A stretch of 64,000 nt of DNA from Sphingomonas sp. 3P27F8 (GTDB lineage: Bacteria; Pseudomonadota; Alphaproteobacteria; Sphingomonadales; Sphingomonadaceae), in NCBI RefSeq assembly GCF_005502745.1, contig NZ_SCNL01000009.1, positions 1 to 64,000 on the forward strand, in the 5' to 3' direction. Every line of letters begins with the position of its first letter. The first letter of the stretch is position 1. This document shows positions 19,167 through 27,862 of this stretch, piece after piece. The position numbers were made by a program, and so were the translations under genes. The notes under the pieces are model-generated. The model was not told where the DNA came from. It made no database searches and saw only the letters and a program-made list of their open reading frames with translations.

Positions 19167-20912
19167 TTAGCGCGGTCTGGCGTTAGGCCGGCTCTGCCTT
19201 GGCTTGCCGCCCGCGCGCGCGCCGCTGCGCGGATAGGGCGCGCGCGCCTGACCGTGCGTCTGGGGCGCGCCGCCATGGCGATCCCCGCGCGCGGCGGGAT
19301 GCGGTGGTCCGTCGGAGGGGGCGATGCGTACATCCTGCTCCTCGCCGCCGCTGCCCGCCGTTCTTGCCAGCGCGGCGTTGAACTTTGCGGCAATCGCACG
19401 TGGAATCTGGAAGTGCGTTTCCGAAGGGCCGATGCGGATCGCGCCGATCTCGTTGCGCGAGATATGTCCGCGCCGGCACAGCAACGGCAATATCCAGCGC
19501 GGATCGGCGTTCTGCCGCCGCCCCACATCCATGCGGAACCACACCACGTCGTCAAAGCCCGGGCGGTGCCGCTCCTGCTGCGCCGCACGGCGGGCATCCG
19601 GCGTATCCTCGATCATCTCCTCGGGCTCGGGCATCGCGGCGCGATACGCGCGAACCAGCGCGGCGGCGATATCCTCGGCCGACCGCTCGGCGAGCAGCTT
19701 GGCGCCGAGCAGACGGTCATCCTCGTCGAACGCCACCGGCTCCAGCAGTGTGGCGAGCAAGCGTTCACGATCTTGCGCGCGGATCGCCTCGGGCGTCGGA
19801 GCAGCAATCCACTCCGCATTTATCCGCGCCCCACGCAGCATCGCATCGACCCGGCGACGCGCTGGATAGGGCACCACCAGTACAGCCGTTCCCTTCTTCC
19901 CCGCGCGCCCGGTACGGCCGGAGCGATGCTGCAACGTTTCCGCATCGCGCGGAATTTCCACATGGATGACGAGGCTGAGGCTGGGCAGGTCGATTCCGCG
20001 AGCCGCCACGTCCGTCGCCACGCAAACCGCAGCGCGGCGATCGCGCAATTCCTGTAGCGCGCGGTTGCGCTCGGATTGCGAATGTTCACCGGAGAGCGCC
20101 ACGGCGGTAAAGCCGCGCTCCAGCAGGGTGGCATGCAATCGCCGCACATTATCCCGCGTCGCGCAGAACAACATCGCCGTCTCCGCGGCGTGGAAGCGCA
20201 GCAGATTGACCACCGCCGCCTCGATCTCCGACGGCGATACCGTCACCGCCTGATAGGCGATGTCGCCATGCCCGCGCTCTTCGCTCGTCGTCGCGAGCCG
20301 CAGCGCATCGCGCTGGTAGCGTTTGGCGAGCGCGACGATCGGGCGCGGCATCGTGGCCGAAAACAGCAAGGTGCGCCGGCCCTCCGGCGTCGCGTCGAGA
20401 ATCTCCTCCAGATCCTCGCGGAAGCCCATGTCGAGCATCTCGTCCGCCTCATCGAGCACCGCGACGCGCAGCGCCGACAGATCGAGCGCGCCGCGTTCGA
20501 GGTGATCGCGCAGACGTCCCGGCGTGCCGACGACGATGTGTGCGCCGCCACGCAGCACGCGCCGCTCCTTCGACGCATCCATGCCGCCGACGCAGGTAGC
20601 GATCCGCGCGCGTGCCTTGCCGTAAAGCCATTCAAGCTCACGGCTCACTTGCAACGCGAGTTCGCGGGTCGGCGCGATCACCAGTGCCAGCGGCGTTTCG
20701 GCGAACGGCATCGCCGGTTCGCCGCCCAGCAACTCATGCGTCATGGCCAGGCCGAAGGCGACCGTCTTGCCGGAGCCGGTCTGTGCGGAAACGATCAGGT
20801 CGCGCCCCTCCGCTTCGGGCGCTGTAACGGCCGCCTGCACGGCGGTAGGTGCGTCATAGCCACGGTCGGCCAGCGCCTCGGCGATCACGGGCGGAAGATT
20901 GGAAAAGGTCAT
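19167..20912 (-). CDS. DEAD-box RNA helicase with C-terminal DbpA-like RNA-binding domain
   Basis: This is a 581-aa protein. Helicase motifs in order: Q-motif FSNLPPVIAEALADRGYDAPTAVQ, Walker A AQTGSGKT, PTRELALQ, VGTPGRL, DEAD in AVLDEADEML, FSATMP, VAARGIDLPSLSLVIH and HRSGRTGRAG. After a linker, NADPRWILPLLCRRGHISRNEIGAIRIGPSETHFQIP matches the DbpA/CsdA RNA-binding domain (RRM-like). An Arg/Gly/Pro-rich tail follows (from about residue 510). This supports a role in ribosome assembly or RNA remodelling. ATG 20912 opens directly onto the Q-motif. It is single-copy here and divergent from nothing. The family assignment is firm; DbpA versus DeaD identity is not. Confidence 0.88.
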   Translation of the reverse strand: MTFSNLPPVIAEALADRGYDAPTAVQAAVTAPEAEGRDLIVSAQTGSGKTVAFGLAMTHELLGGEPAMPFAETPLALVIAPTRELALQVSRELEWLYGKARARIATCVGGMDASKERRVLRGGAHIVVGTPGRLRDHLERGALDLSALRVAVLDEADEMLDMGFREDLEEILDATPEGRRTLLFSATMPRPIVALAKRYQRDALRLATTSEERGHGDIAYQAVTVSPSEIEAAVVNLLRFHAAETAMLFCATRDNVRRLHATLLERGFTAVALSGEHSQSERNRALQELRDRRAAVCVATDVAARGIDLPSLSLVIHVEIPRDAETLQHRSGRTGRAGKKGTAVLVVPYPARRRVDAMLRGARINAEWIAAPTPEAIRAQDRERLLATLLEPVAFDEDDRLLGAKLLAERSAEDIAAALVRAYRAAMPEPEEMIEDTPDARRAAQQERHRPGFDDVVWFRMDVGRRQNADPRWILPLLCRRGHISRNEIGAIRIGPSETHFQIPRAIAAKFNAALARTAGSGGEEQDVRIAPSDGPPHPAARGDRHGGAPQTHGQARAPYPRSGARAGGKPRQSRPNARPR

Positions 20913-20968
20913 TGAACTCACGGACAATCTGGCCGCGGACACGGCCTGGGGACGAAATCAGCGGCGGT

Positions 20969-21037
20969 CGAGGCAGCTGTGCGGCTGCTCACAAACCCGT
21001 TGAAGCGGGGTCGATTCCAGCGGGAGCAGCGCGACCA
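20969..21037 (+). pseudogene. Degraded tRNA-like segment (tRNA-Met-like 3' half)
   Basis: The stretch holds CTCACAAACCCGTTGAAG followed by a T-arm-like GCGGG / GTCGATT / CCAGC (four of five stem pairs) and a CCA at 21035-21037. This resembles the CTCATAACCCG anticodon arm and T-arm of a tRNA-Met, but the anticodon stem no longer pairs and the acceptor stem cannot be assembled. I see a remnant at best. The rest of the 175-base gap between the helicase and the transporter holds nothing recognisable. Confidence 0.25.
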
Positions 21038-21087
21038 CTCGGACGAGGGGCGCCAGCAGTTCGGGCTTCATCGATCGCGGCGCTTTA

Positions 21088-22092
21088 TCACGATTGCCGC
21101 GCGCGCGCCATCGTCGATTCGCCACCACCCGGCGTTGTAGCCCGCGCGGCATAGCGGCGCGCGAGAATCGAGCAGACGATTAGCTGCATCTGGTGATAGA
21201 GGATCACGGGCAACATTATCATGCCCAGTGCGGGGCTGCCGGCGAACAATATCTTGGCGATCGGCGCACCGTTGGCGAGGCTTTTCTTCGATCCGCAGAA
21301 CACCGTCGTCACTTCGTCGGGCAGGGAAAATCCCCATGCGCGCGCCAGCGCGGCGGTGAGCCACAGCACCAGCGCCAGGAGCGCGGCGGCGAACAGCGCG
21401 ATCTCCGCGATCACCCACGGTGAATACTGCCGCCACAGGCCGGACGCGGTGGATTCGCAGAACGCCGAATAGACAATGAGTACGATAACGCCGCGATCGA
21501 GCAGGTTGATGATCCGCTTGTTCGCCACCAGCCACGCGGCGATCAGCGGGCGCATTGCCTGGCCGATCGCGAACGGAAGCAGCAGCGTCAACGCGATATC
21601 GAGGATCGCCGGCAGCACCGGGAAAGATGTCCCGCCCACCGCCACCACGGTGGCGATCAGCATAGGCGTGACGATCATGCCGATGATGCCCGACAGCGAC
21701 GCGTCGAACACCGCCGCCGGCACGTTGCCGCGCGCCAGGCTCGTCATCGCCACCGAGGAGGAAATCGTTGACGGCAACGCGCACAGGAAGAACAGGCCAA
21801 GCCGCACCTCGTACGTCAGCAGCAGCGGCAACCCGAAGAAGATCGCGAAACCGATCAGCGGAAAAAGAACGAACGTGCTTCCCTGCACCGCCGCGTGGAT
21901 GCGCCAATTCGCCGCCCCGGCCTTCAGCGCATCTCGCGACAGGTTCGCGCCATGGAGAAAGAAAACGAAGCCGATCCCCAGCGTCGTCACCAGGCCCATG
22001 TGCAGCGGCCCGCCGGGCGCGCCGAGTTCCGGCGCGACGAACGCCAGGAAGATCGCGCCCAGCATCGCCAGCAGGAAACCGTCGATCTTCAT
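21088..22092 (-). CDS. Bile acid:sodium symporter-like transporter (SBF-like, YfeH type)
   Basis: This 334-aa integral membrane protein has about ten hydrophobic segments. Family landmarks: LGIGFVFFLHGANLSRDALKAG after the second helix, FFLCALPSTISSSVAMTSLARGN (the discontinuous-helix crossover region), and TVFCGSKKSLANGAPIAKILF. These fit the SBF-like/YfeH-type relatives of the sodium/bile-acid symporters; the real substrate is unknown for this branch. It is divergent from egtB with about 220 bases between starts, in which no promoter stands out. An ergothioneine-related role is not implied by orientation. Confidence 0.8.
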   Translation of the reverse strand: MKIDGFLLAMLGAIFLAFVAPELGAPGGPLHMGLVTTLGIGFVFFLHGANLSRDALKAGAANWRIHAAVQGSTFVLFPLIGFAIFFGLPLLLTYEVRLGLFFLCALPSTISSSVAMTSLARGNVPAAVFDASLSGIIGMIVTPMLIATVVAVGGTSFPVLPAILDIALTLLLPFAIGQAMRPLIAAWLVANKRIINLLDRGVIVLIVYSAFCESTASGLWRQYSPWVIAEIALFAAALLALVLWLTAALARAWGFSLPDEVTTVFCGSKKSLANGAPIAKILFAGSPALGMIMLPVILYHQMQLIVCSILARRYAARATTPGGGESTMARARQS

Positions 22093-22313
22093 GGCTCATT
22101 CCCCGATACGCAAACTCGATGAACGGCGTTCACCTAAACCGTTGCGCGCGGATCCAAAAGCACCGGCTCGAGCGGTATCTGGACTTTCGATGAACAAATC
22201 ATGCACATCTGCGTTTTGTTGGTTCCCGACGGGCTTGATGATGGCACGACGGGGGTGTGCAGTCGAACGGCGTAGCAGTTCGTCGTCTTATCAATCCCAC
22301 GGATGCAAGCAAG

Positions 22314-23606
22314 ATGACGATCGAAAGCTCGGGTCAGAATATGCGCGCCGCGCGATCCGGCTCCCGCCTTTCCGATAGCCAACTCGCCACCCGTTATGCG
22401 TCCACGCGCGCGCTAACAATGGCGTTGGCCGAGCCGCTGTCCGATGCCGATGCCACAGTCCAGTCCATGGACGATGCTTCCCCGGCCAAATGGCATCTTG
22501 CGCACACCACATGGTTTTTCGAGACCTTCGTGCTGCGCGATTTCGTGACCGGTTATCGCCTGCACGACGATCGCTTCCCCTTCTTGTTCAACAGCTATTA
22601 TGAAGCGGAGGGCAAGCGCCACAGCCGCGCAGCCCGCGGGATGCTTACGCGCCCCATGCTGGACGAAATCCGCCGCTACCGCCACGCGGTGGACGAGGCG
22701 CTGCTGGCTGCGTTGCCGGCCCTTCCGGATCAGGCGCGCGAGATCGTCGAACTGGGCTGCCATCATGAAGAGCAGCATCAGGAGCTGCTTCTCACCGATA
22801 TCCTGCACCTGTTCTCCCAAAACCCGCTCGAGCCCGCGATATGGCCTGTCGCCCGTCGCCGCCCGGTCGCCCTGCCCGCTAAGTCTGGCTGGATCGAGCA
22901 TCCCGGCGGCGAGGCATGGATCGGGAATGACGGTGCCGGCTTCGCCTTCGACTGCGAAGGGCCGCGACATCGCACCTGGCTGGCGCCATATGCTATTTCG
23001 GATAGACCCGTCACCAACGGCGAATGGGCGGCCTTCATCGCCGACGGCGGCTATAAAAACGCCGCGTATTGGCTGTCCGACGGTTGGGCGTGGGCACAAC
23101 GCGAGGGCATCGGCGCGCCGCTCTACTGGGAAAGCGGCGATGGCGTTTGGTCCCGTTTCGGATTGGACGGCCGCCAGCCGGTCGATCTCGCCGCACCCGT
23201 GACGCATATCAGCTTCTTCGAGGCGGATGCCTATGCGAGCTGGGCGGGGGCGCGCCTGCCGACCGAGGCGGAATGGGAAGTCGCGGCCGGGCGCCATGAT
23301 CGTGCGGTTGGAAACCTGCTCGATGCTGCCGGCCCGGTCGAACCGCGCCCGCCGAGTGACCCTGGCTTTTTCGGCGATGTATGGGAGTGGACCGGCAGCG
23401 CCTATCGCCCCTACCCCGGCTTCCGCACTGCGCCCGGCGCGGTGGGGGAGTATAACGGCAAGTTCATGAGCGGCCAGTTCGTGCTGCGCGGCGGATCGTG
23501 CGCAACGGCTCGCGGCCATGCACGGGCGAGCTATCGCAACTTCTTTTACCCACATCAGCGCTGGCAGTTCACCGGCGTGCGATTGGCAACGGACCTTCCA
23601 TGCTGA
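22314..23606 (+). CDS. egtB: Ergothioneine biosynthesis protein EgtB (sulfoxide synthase)
   Basis: This is a 430-aa non-haem iron enzyme that joins trimethylhistidine (hercynine) to a thiol with O2. The N-terminal DinB-like part has KWHLAHTTWFFETFVL with a candidate Fe ligand His64, and HHEEQHQE supplying the H-x3-H-x-E triad (H151, H155, E157). The C-terminal formylglycine-generating-enzyme-like fold (about 205-425) has NGEWAAFIADGGY, ISFFEADAYASWAGARLPTEAEWE, DVWEWTGSAY and FVLRGGSCAT. The start is ATG 22314; an ATG at 22341 is also possible. Its last seven bases overlap egtD, indicating a two-gene operon. Confidence 0.92.
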   Translation: MTIESSGQNMRAARSGSRLSDSQLATRYASTRALTMALAEPLSDADATVQSMDDASPAKWHLAHTTWFFETFVLRDFVTGYRLHDDRFPFLFNSYYEAEGKRHSRAARGMLTRPMLDEIRRYRHAVDEALLAALPALPDQAREIVELGCHHEEQHQELLLTDILHLFSQNPLEPAIWPVARRRPVALPAKSGWIEHPGGEAWIGNDGAGFAFDCEGPRHRTWLAPYAISDRPVTNGEWAAFIADGGYKNAAYWLSDGWAWAQREGIGAPLYWESGDGVWSRFGLDGRQPVDLAAPVTHISFFEADAYASWAGARLPTEAEWEVAAGRHDRAVGNLLDAAGPVEPRPPSDPGFFGDVWEWTGSAYRPYPGFRTAPGAVGEYNGKFMSGQFVLRGGSCATARGHARASYRNFFYPHQRWQFTGVRLATDLPC

Positions 23607-24580
23607 AACGCGACGACGAAATACTGGTTACGCTGAACGCGCCCGACGCGGCATTTCGTGCCGACGTCATCGATGGCCTCATGCGTCGGCCACGCGCGAT
23701 CCCCGCGCGATGGTTCTACGATCATCGCGGCTCGGAACTGTTCGAGGATATCACCGCGCTGCCCGAATATTACCCCACGCGGACCGAAACAGCATTGCTC
23801 CAGACGATTGGCCAGGATGTCGTACGACACACCGGGCGTGGCCGGGCGGTTATCGAGTTCGGCTCGGGCTCGTCCGCCAAGACCCCGACGGTACTCACCG
23901 CCGTCGAAGCGTCCGCTTATGTCCCGATCGATATATCCGGCGATTTCCTGCACGAATCCGCCCGCGATCTGGCACAACTCTTTCCCGCGCTACCGGTCCA
24001 TCCGCTGGTCGCGGACTTCATGACGCCCGTGACTTTGCCGTCGGAGGTTCGGGCGTTACCGAAGCTTGGCTTCTTCCCGGGTTCCACGATCGGCAACCTC
24101 ATCCCATATGCGTCGACCGATCTGCTGCGGATGATGCGCCGAGCGCTCGGTGAAGGAGCGATGCTGTTGATCGGGATGGACCGAATCAAGGATCAGGCGA
24201 CGCTCGAACGCGCCTATGACGATGCCGCCGGCGTCACCGCTTCCTTCAACCTCAATCTGCTCACACGGATCAATCGCGAACTGGGTGGCACGATTCCGGT
24301 CGACGCCTTCCACCACCGCGCGATCTGGAACGCCGAGCGTGCGCGGATCGAGATGCATCTGGAGGCGACGCGCGATATTGCCTTCTCGGTTGATGGCCGT
24401 GCATTCTCGATGGCGCGCGGTGAAACGATCCACACCGAAAACAGTCATAAATACGGCCCGCGCGATGCGCGGCTATTGCTCCGCGCTGGTGGATGGACAC
24501 CGATCGCCGAATGGACCGATCCTGACGAGCAGTTTGCGATCTATCTCGCCGAAGCGCAGCCCGCCCGCCCCGCACCCTGA
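23600..24580 (+). CDS. egtD: L-histidine N-alpha-methyltransferase EgtD
   Basis: This 326-aa SAM-dependent enzyme trimethylates histidine to hercynine, the first step of ergothioneine synthesis. Family motifs: RWFYDHRGSELFEDITALPEYYPTRTE near residue 35, the SAM-binding IEFGSGSSAKT, YVPIDISGDFL, FFPGSTIGNL, and the C-terminal TENSHKYGP with the histidine-carboxylate-binding region. It starts inside the last codons of egtB (ATGCTGA), so translation is probably coupled. No egtA, egtC or egtE homologue is in the window. A two-gene egtBD arrangement is known from other proteobacteria. Confidence 0.92.
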   Translation: MLKRDDEILVTLNAPDAAFRADVIDGLMRRPRAIPARWFYDHRGSELFEDITALPEYYPTRTETALLQTIGQDVVRHTGRGRAVIEFGSGSSAKTPTVLTAVEASAYVPIDISGDFLHESARDLAQLFPALPVHPLVADFMTPVTLPSEVRALPKLGFFPGSTIGNLIPYASTDLLRMMRRALGEGAMLLIGMDRIKDQATLERAYDDAAGVTASFNLNLLTRINRELGGTIPVDAFHHRAIWNAERARIEMHLEATRDIAFSVDGRAFSMARGETIHTENSHKYGPRDARLLLRAGGWTPIAEWTDPDEQFAIYLAEAQPARPAP

Positions 24581-24658
24581 GCCGGTGCGAGCGGTGGCGC
24601 AATCGCGGGATGGGCTGTAGAGCGCGCAGGACATAACGACTGTCAGCCGGGTTTTTAC

Positions 24659-25615
24659 GTGACCGATCCCCATCTGCCGATCTGCGTGGCGGCGCTTTAT
24701 CGCTTCGCCGCCTTCGATGACTGCCCAGCGATCCGCGCGTCCCTCTACGACCGTTGCGTCGCGCTCGGTGTGAAGGGCACGCTGCTTATCGCTCCCGAAG
24801 GCATCAACGGCACGGTGGCTGGCAGCGACGATGCGATCACGCAATTGCTCGCGCTTATCCGCACCTTGCCGGGCTGCGCCGCGCTGGAGCCCAAGTTCTC
24901 GCGCGCTGCCGTGCTCCCCTTTCACCGGCTGAAGGTCCGCATCAAGCGCGAGATCGTGACGATGGGGAAGCCGGATATCGATCCGCTCGGCGATGCCGGC
25001 CACTACGTCGCCGCCGCCGACTGGAATGCGCTGATCGCTGAGCCGGGCACGATCCTGATCGACACGCGCAACGATTATGAGGTCGCGATCGGAACGTTCA
25101 CAGGTGCGATCGACCCGGAAACGCCCACCTTCCGCGATTTTCCGGCGTGGTTCCGCGCCAATCGCGACACGCTGCTCCGCGGCGAGACGCAACCTAAAGT
25201 GGCGATGTTCTGCACCGGTGGCATCCGCTGCGAAAAAGCCACCGCCTTCCTCAAGTCGGAGGGTGTGGAGCAGGTCTATCACCTGGATGGCGGCATTCTG
25301 AAATATCTGGAAACGGTGCCGGCGGCGGAAAGCCTGTGGCAGGGCGAATGCTTCGTATTCGATGAACGCGTGGCGGTATCGCACGGTCTCACGCCCGGCT
25401 CCCACGAGTTGTGCCGTGCATGCCGGATGCCGCTGAATGCCGCCGACCGCGCCTCGCCGTTATACGAGGAGGGTGTCAGTTGCCCGCGCTGTCATGCCGA
25501 GCGCAGCAACGACCAGCGCGCCCGCTATGCCGAGCGGATGCGCCAGACGCGCTTTGCGGAGAAGCGTGGCGTCGCGCATATCGGCGCGTCATTCGATCCC
25601 TCAAAAGCCGGTTAG
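24659..25615 (+). CDS. trhO: tRNA 5-hydroxyuridine synthase, rhodanese-like (TrhO/YceA family)
   Basis: This is a 318-aa protein. The N-terminal ferredoxin-like domain contains LGVKGTLLIAPEGINGTVAG. The central rhodanese domain has the catalytic loop CTGGIRCEKA (Cys about residue 185), and the C-terminal zinc-like pairs are CRAC and CPRC. TrhO hydroxylates U34 of certain tRNAs (family knowledge). The start is GTG at 24659, 78 bases after egtD; cotranscription with egtBD is possible but not shown. Confidence 0.88.
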   Translation: MTDPHLPICVAALYRFAAFDDCPAIRASLYDRCVALGVKGTLLIAPEGINGTVAGSDDAITQLLALIRTLPGCAALEPKFSRAAVLPFHRLKVRIKREIVTMGKPDIDPLGDAGHYVAAADWNALIAEPGTILIDTRNDYEVAIGTFTGAIDPETPTFRDFPAWFRANRDTLLRGETQPKVAMFCTGGIRCEKATAFLKSEGVEQVYHLDGGILKYLETVPAAESLWQGECFVFDERVAVSHGLTPGSHELCRACRMPLNAADRASPLYEEGVSCPRCHAERSNDQRARYAERMRQTRFAEKRGVAHIGASFDPSKAG

Positions 25616-25647
25616 GGTATCGTGCCGTTTGGAGAAACTGAGAGATC

Positions 25648-26039
25648 ATGCTTCCCGCACGCACGTTCAGCATCTCTATCCGCCAGGCGTCGCGCGCGTT
25701 ACGAGCGTATCTGACAACCGGACTTTTTTCAGCGCTGAGCTTCGGGCCTGGTGGAATCTAATCCCCGCCGCGATCGGAACGACTAGCTCGCGAACGGCTC
25801 CGACGGCCTGATCCGCATCCGCTTCACCCCGCACACCCCTTTGGCATCATGGATAACCGGGTCGAGACGGGCGGCAATGCGCTGATTGACGTGCCGCTGC
25901 GCGTGACTGAGAAACGTGACGGCGCGGAGGTCAAGATGCCCCTGTTTAGGCAGCCGGAGACGGCCGACGCGAAATTCGCCGCCGATGCGCGGGGGTCAAT
26001 CGCGACCTGAGGAAGTTCAAGGTCTTGATCGCCCGATGA
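25648..26039 (+). pseudogene. SRPBCC (START-like) family pseudogene
   Basis: No open frame crosses this stretch, yet pieces of an SRPBCC/polyketide-cyclase-like protein can be read in order. An ATG at 25648 begins MLPARTFSISI. Later comes GLIRIRFTPH, then in a shifted frame FGIMDNRVETGGNALIDVPL with RVTEKRDGAEVKMPLFRQPE, and after another shift VNRDLRKFKVLIAR before a stop at 26037-26039. At least two small indels are needed and the middle looks shortened (about 390 bases against roughly 450). It fills the gap between trhO and doxX, and its end overlaps the convergent doxX gene by 23 bases. Confidence 0.72.
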
Positions 26040-26433
26040 GGCATCTTCCCGCCGCCAGTGCCCACCAGCAGATCAACGGCTGAACGAACAGTCGCGGATA
26101 ATGATAGGCCCAACCAAGGCCCGTGCCGGTCGACAGATCGTGGACCGCGTGGGCGATGTTCGCAGGGTAGACGCACACTGCATAGAGCGCGAGCATCATG
26201 CCTGCCAGGGCGCGCGTTCGCGGCACGAAAAGGCCTACGGCTCCCAGAAGTTCGGCCACACCCGTAAGAAGCACGGCCTCATAGGGATAAGGGACGAACG
26301 ACGGTGTAACCGCCACGAAGATGTCTGGCCGCGTCAGATGCAGGGCGCCCGCCAACAAGAAGAGCGGCGCGATCGTCACTCGTGCCAGATTACCGCGCAA
26401 ATCCTTCACGAAGGATGATCTGCGCGCGTTCAT
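26017..26433 (-). CDS. DoxX family membrane protein
   Basis: The protein is 138 aa with four hydrophobic segments: PLFLLAGALHLTRP, AVLLTGVAELLGAVGLFVP, ALAGMMLALYAVCVYPANI and PRLFVQPLICWWALAAG. The AGALHLTRPDIFVAVTPSFVP and ELLGAVGLF motifs fit DoxX/MauE-like small membrane proteins linked to redox or thiol stress. It lies downstream of the sigma/anti-sigma/fasciclin genes on the same strand (139-base gap to fasciclin), so it may belong to that regulon. Its last bases overlap the dead SRPBCC gene. Confidence 0.78.
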   Translation of the reverse strand: MNARRSSFVKDLRGNLARVTIAPLFLLAGALHLTRPDIFVAVTPSFVPYPYEAVLLTGVAELLGAVGLFVPRTRALAGMMLALYAVCVYPANIAHAVHDLSTGTGLGWAYHYPRLFVQPLICWWALAAGRCLIGRSRP

Positions 26434-26572
26434 CGCTTGGCGTTCGGGGATGAAAACAAACCCATCGCGTTATCGTTCATGGAGATATGACGGCGATCAT
26501 TCGGTACACTGCGGCCATCGAACCGCAGATCGGGCCGGCACCCTAATTTTATGGCGCCGGCCCATACTACAA

Positions 26573-27124
26573 TTACGGGATCATCACCGTATCGATCACG
26601 TGGATGACGCCGTTCGACTGCATGACGTTCGGGATGGTTATACGGCCCTTGTGGCCCTTGTCGTCAGCGACCCACCAGCCCTTGCCCGATTTGGTGAAGG
26701 TCAGCGTCTCGCCCTGCACCGTCGCATAGGTCGCCTTGCCCATATTCTGCGCTGCCTTCGCGGCGATATCGGCTGCAGTGATGCGGCCGGGCACGACGTG
26801 ATAGGTCAGCACGGCAGTGAGCTGCGCCTTGTTCTCCGGCTTCAGCAGGGTGTCGACCGTGCCCGCCGGCAGCTTGGCGAAAGCCTCGTTCGTCGGCGCG
26901 AACACCGTGAACGGGCCGGGGCCGGACAGCGTATCGACCAGACCGGCAGCCTTAACTGCAGCGACGAGCGTCGTGTGATCCTTTGAATTGACCGCATTCT
27001 CCACGATGTTGTTGGTCGGATACATCGCGGCGCCGCCCACCATCGGGTTCGTCGTTGCGGCGATACCGGCGGTCGCACCGGCCGCGAGCGCGGTTGCCAA
27101 CATCAGCTTACGGATTGCTTTCAT
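26573..27124 (-). CDS. Secreted fasciclin (FAS1) domain protein
   Basis: This 183-aa protein has a signal peptide (MKAIRKLMLATALAAGATAGIAA) and one FAS1 domain (about 45-180). H1/H2 regions of the fold are visible: TTLVAAVKAAGLVDTLSGPGPFTVFAPTNEAFAKL and VLTYHVVPGRITAADI, then GVIHVIDTVMIP. FAS1 domains mediate adhesion or carry small ligands. AGGAG lies 7-11 bases ahead of ATG 27124. It follows the anti-sigma gene on the same strand by about 70 bases. In mycobacteria SigK/RskA control fasciclin proteins MPT70/MPT83, a parallel worth noting. Confidence 0.86.
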   Translation of the reverse strand: MKAIRKLMLATALAAGATAGIAATTNPMVGGAAMYPTNNIVENAVNSKDHTTLVAAVKAAGLVDTLSGPGPFTVFAPTNEAFAKLPAGTVDTLLKPENKAQLTAVLTYHVVPGRITAADIAAKAAQNMGKATYATVQGETLTFTKSGKGWWVADDKGHKGRITIPNVMQSNGVIHVIDTVMIP

Positions 27125-27196
27125 GTGCCTGCTCCTGGAACACGCAGATCGCGCGTGCATAGGCAGATACGAACGTCAGCGACGATCGGATGCACT

Positions 27197-27862
27197 TCAG
27201 GCGAGAGAAAGTTTGCCGCTGGCCACCACTGGCCCGGTCGGCCTGCCGGTCGGCGATCCGCCATTCGGCTCGATCGAGATCGCGAGCGTGACGCCCGCGC
27301 CAAGCCGTGCGCGCGTCGCGACCGGAAGCGTCATACGCGATGGTCCGGTCGCCGCAAGCACCCCCATCGCCTCCGGCACGCCGTCGCCGCCGATCATCCA
27401 AAGCTGCGCGCTTTTGCCGCCCCGCGCTACGGCGGCCTCGCCAACACGCATCTCCCCGGTCGCCATATCGATGACCGCCGGCACCGCCGCCGTCTTGTCG
27501 TTCAGCAACAACGAGGCCGCCATCATCTGATGCGGCGCAACGGGCGAAAGTATCGGCCGGACGACGAAAAACAGCGCCAGTGCCGCTGCCATTGCGGCGA
27601 GCGTCGCGACGAACGGCCATGATGCGCGCCGTCGCGGCGATCGTGCGGCCAGTCGCTCGGCCACCCATTCGGGCGCGGGAACCTCCGCATACTCATCGAA
27701 CAACCCGGCGAGGCGATGGCGCCACTCCTCCACCTCGCGCGCGAACGCGGGGTCGGACAGCGTGAGACGCAGCGCTTCCGCGCGCTCCGCGCCGTCCAGC
27801 AGCCCAAGCGCGAGTTCGGCGGCAGTCATGTCGGGGCCAGAACCGGGCGCGTCAGTCGACAT
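27197..27862 (-). CDS. Anti-sigma factor, RskA-like
   Basis: This is a 221-aa single-pass membrane protein. The cytoplasmic N-terminus (about 8-75) has the zinc-less anti-sigma fold signature AAELALGLLDGAERAEAL with EEWRHRLAGLFDEYAEV. One transmembrane helix follows (about 83-101, PFVATLAAMAAALALFFVV). The periplasmic RskA domain holds AQLWMIGGDGVPEAMGVL and GVTLAISIEPNGGSPTGRPTGPVV. It binds and restrains the adjacent ECF sigma factor until regulated proteolysis. The ATG at 27862 has GAGAGGG seven bases upstream and overlaps the sigma gene by 11 bases; a GTG at 27868 is less likely. Confidence 0.86.
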   Translation of the reverse strand: MSTDAPGSGPDMTAAELALGLLDGAERAEALRLTLSDPAFAREVEEWRHRLAGLFDEYAEVPAPEWVAERLAARSPRRRASWPFVATLAAMAAALALFFVVRPILSPVAPHQMMAASLLLNDKTAAVPAVIDMATGEMRVGEAAVARGGKSAQLWMIGGDGVPEAMGVLAATGPSRMTLPVATRARLGAGVTLAISIEPNGGSPTGRPTGPVVASGKLSLA

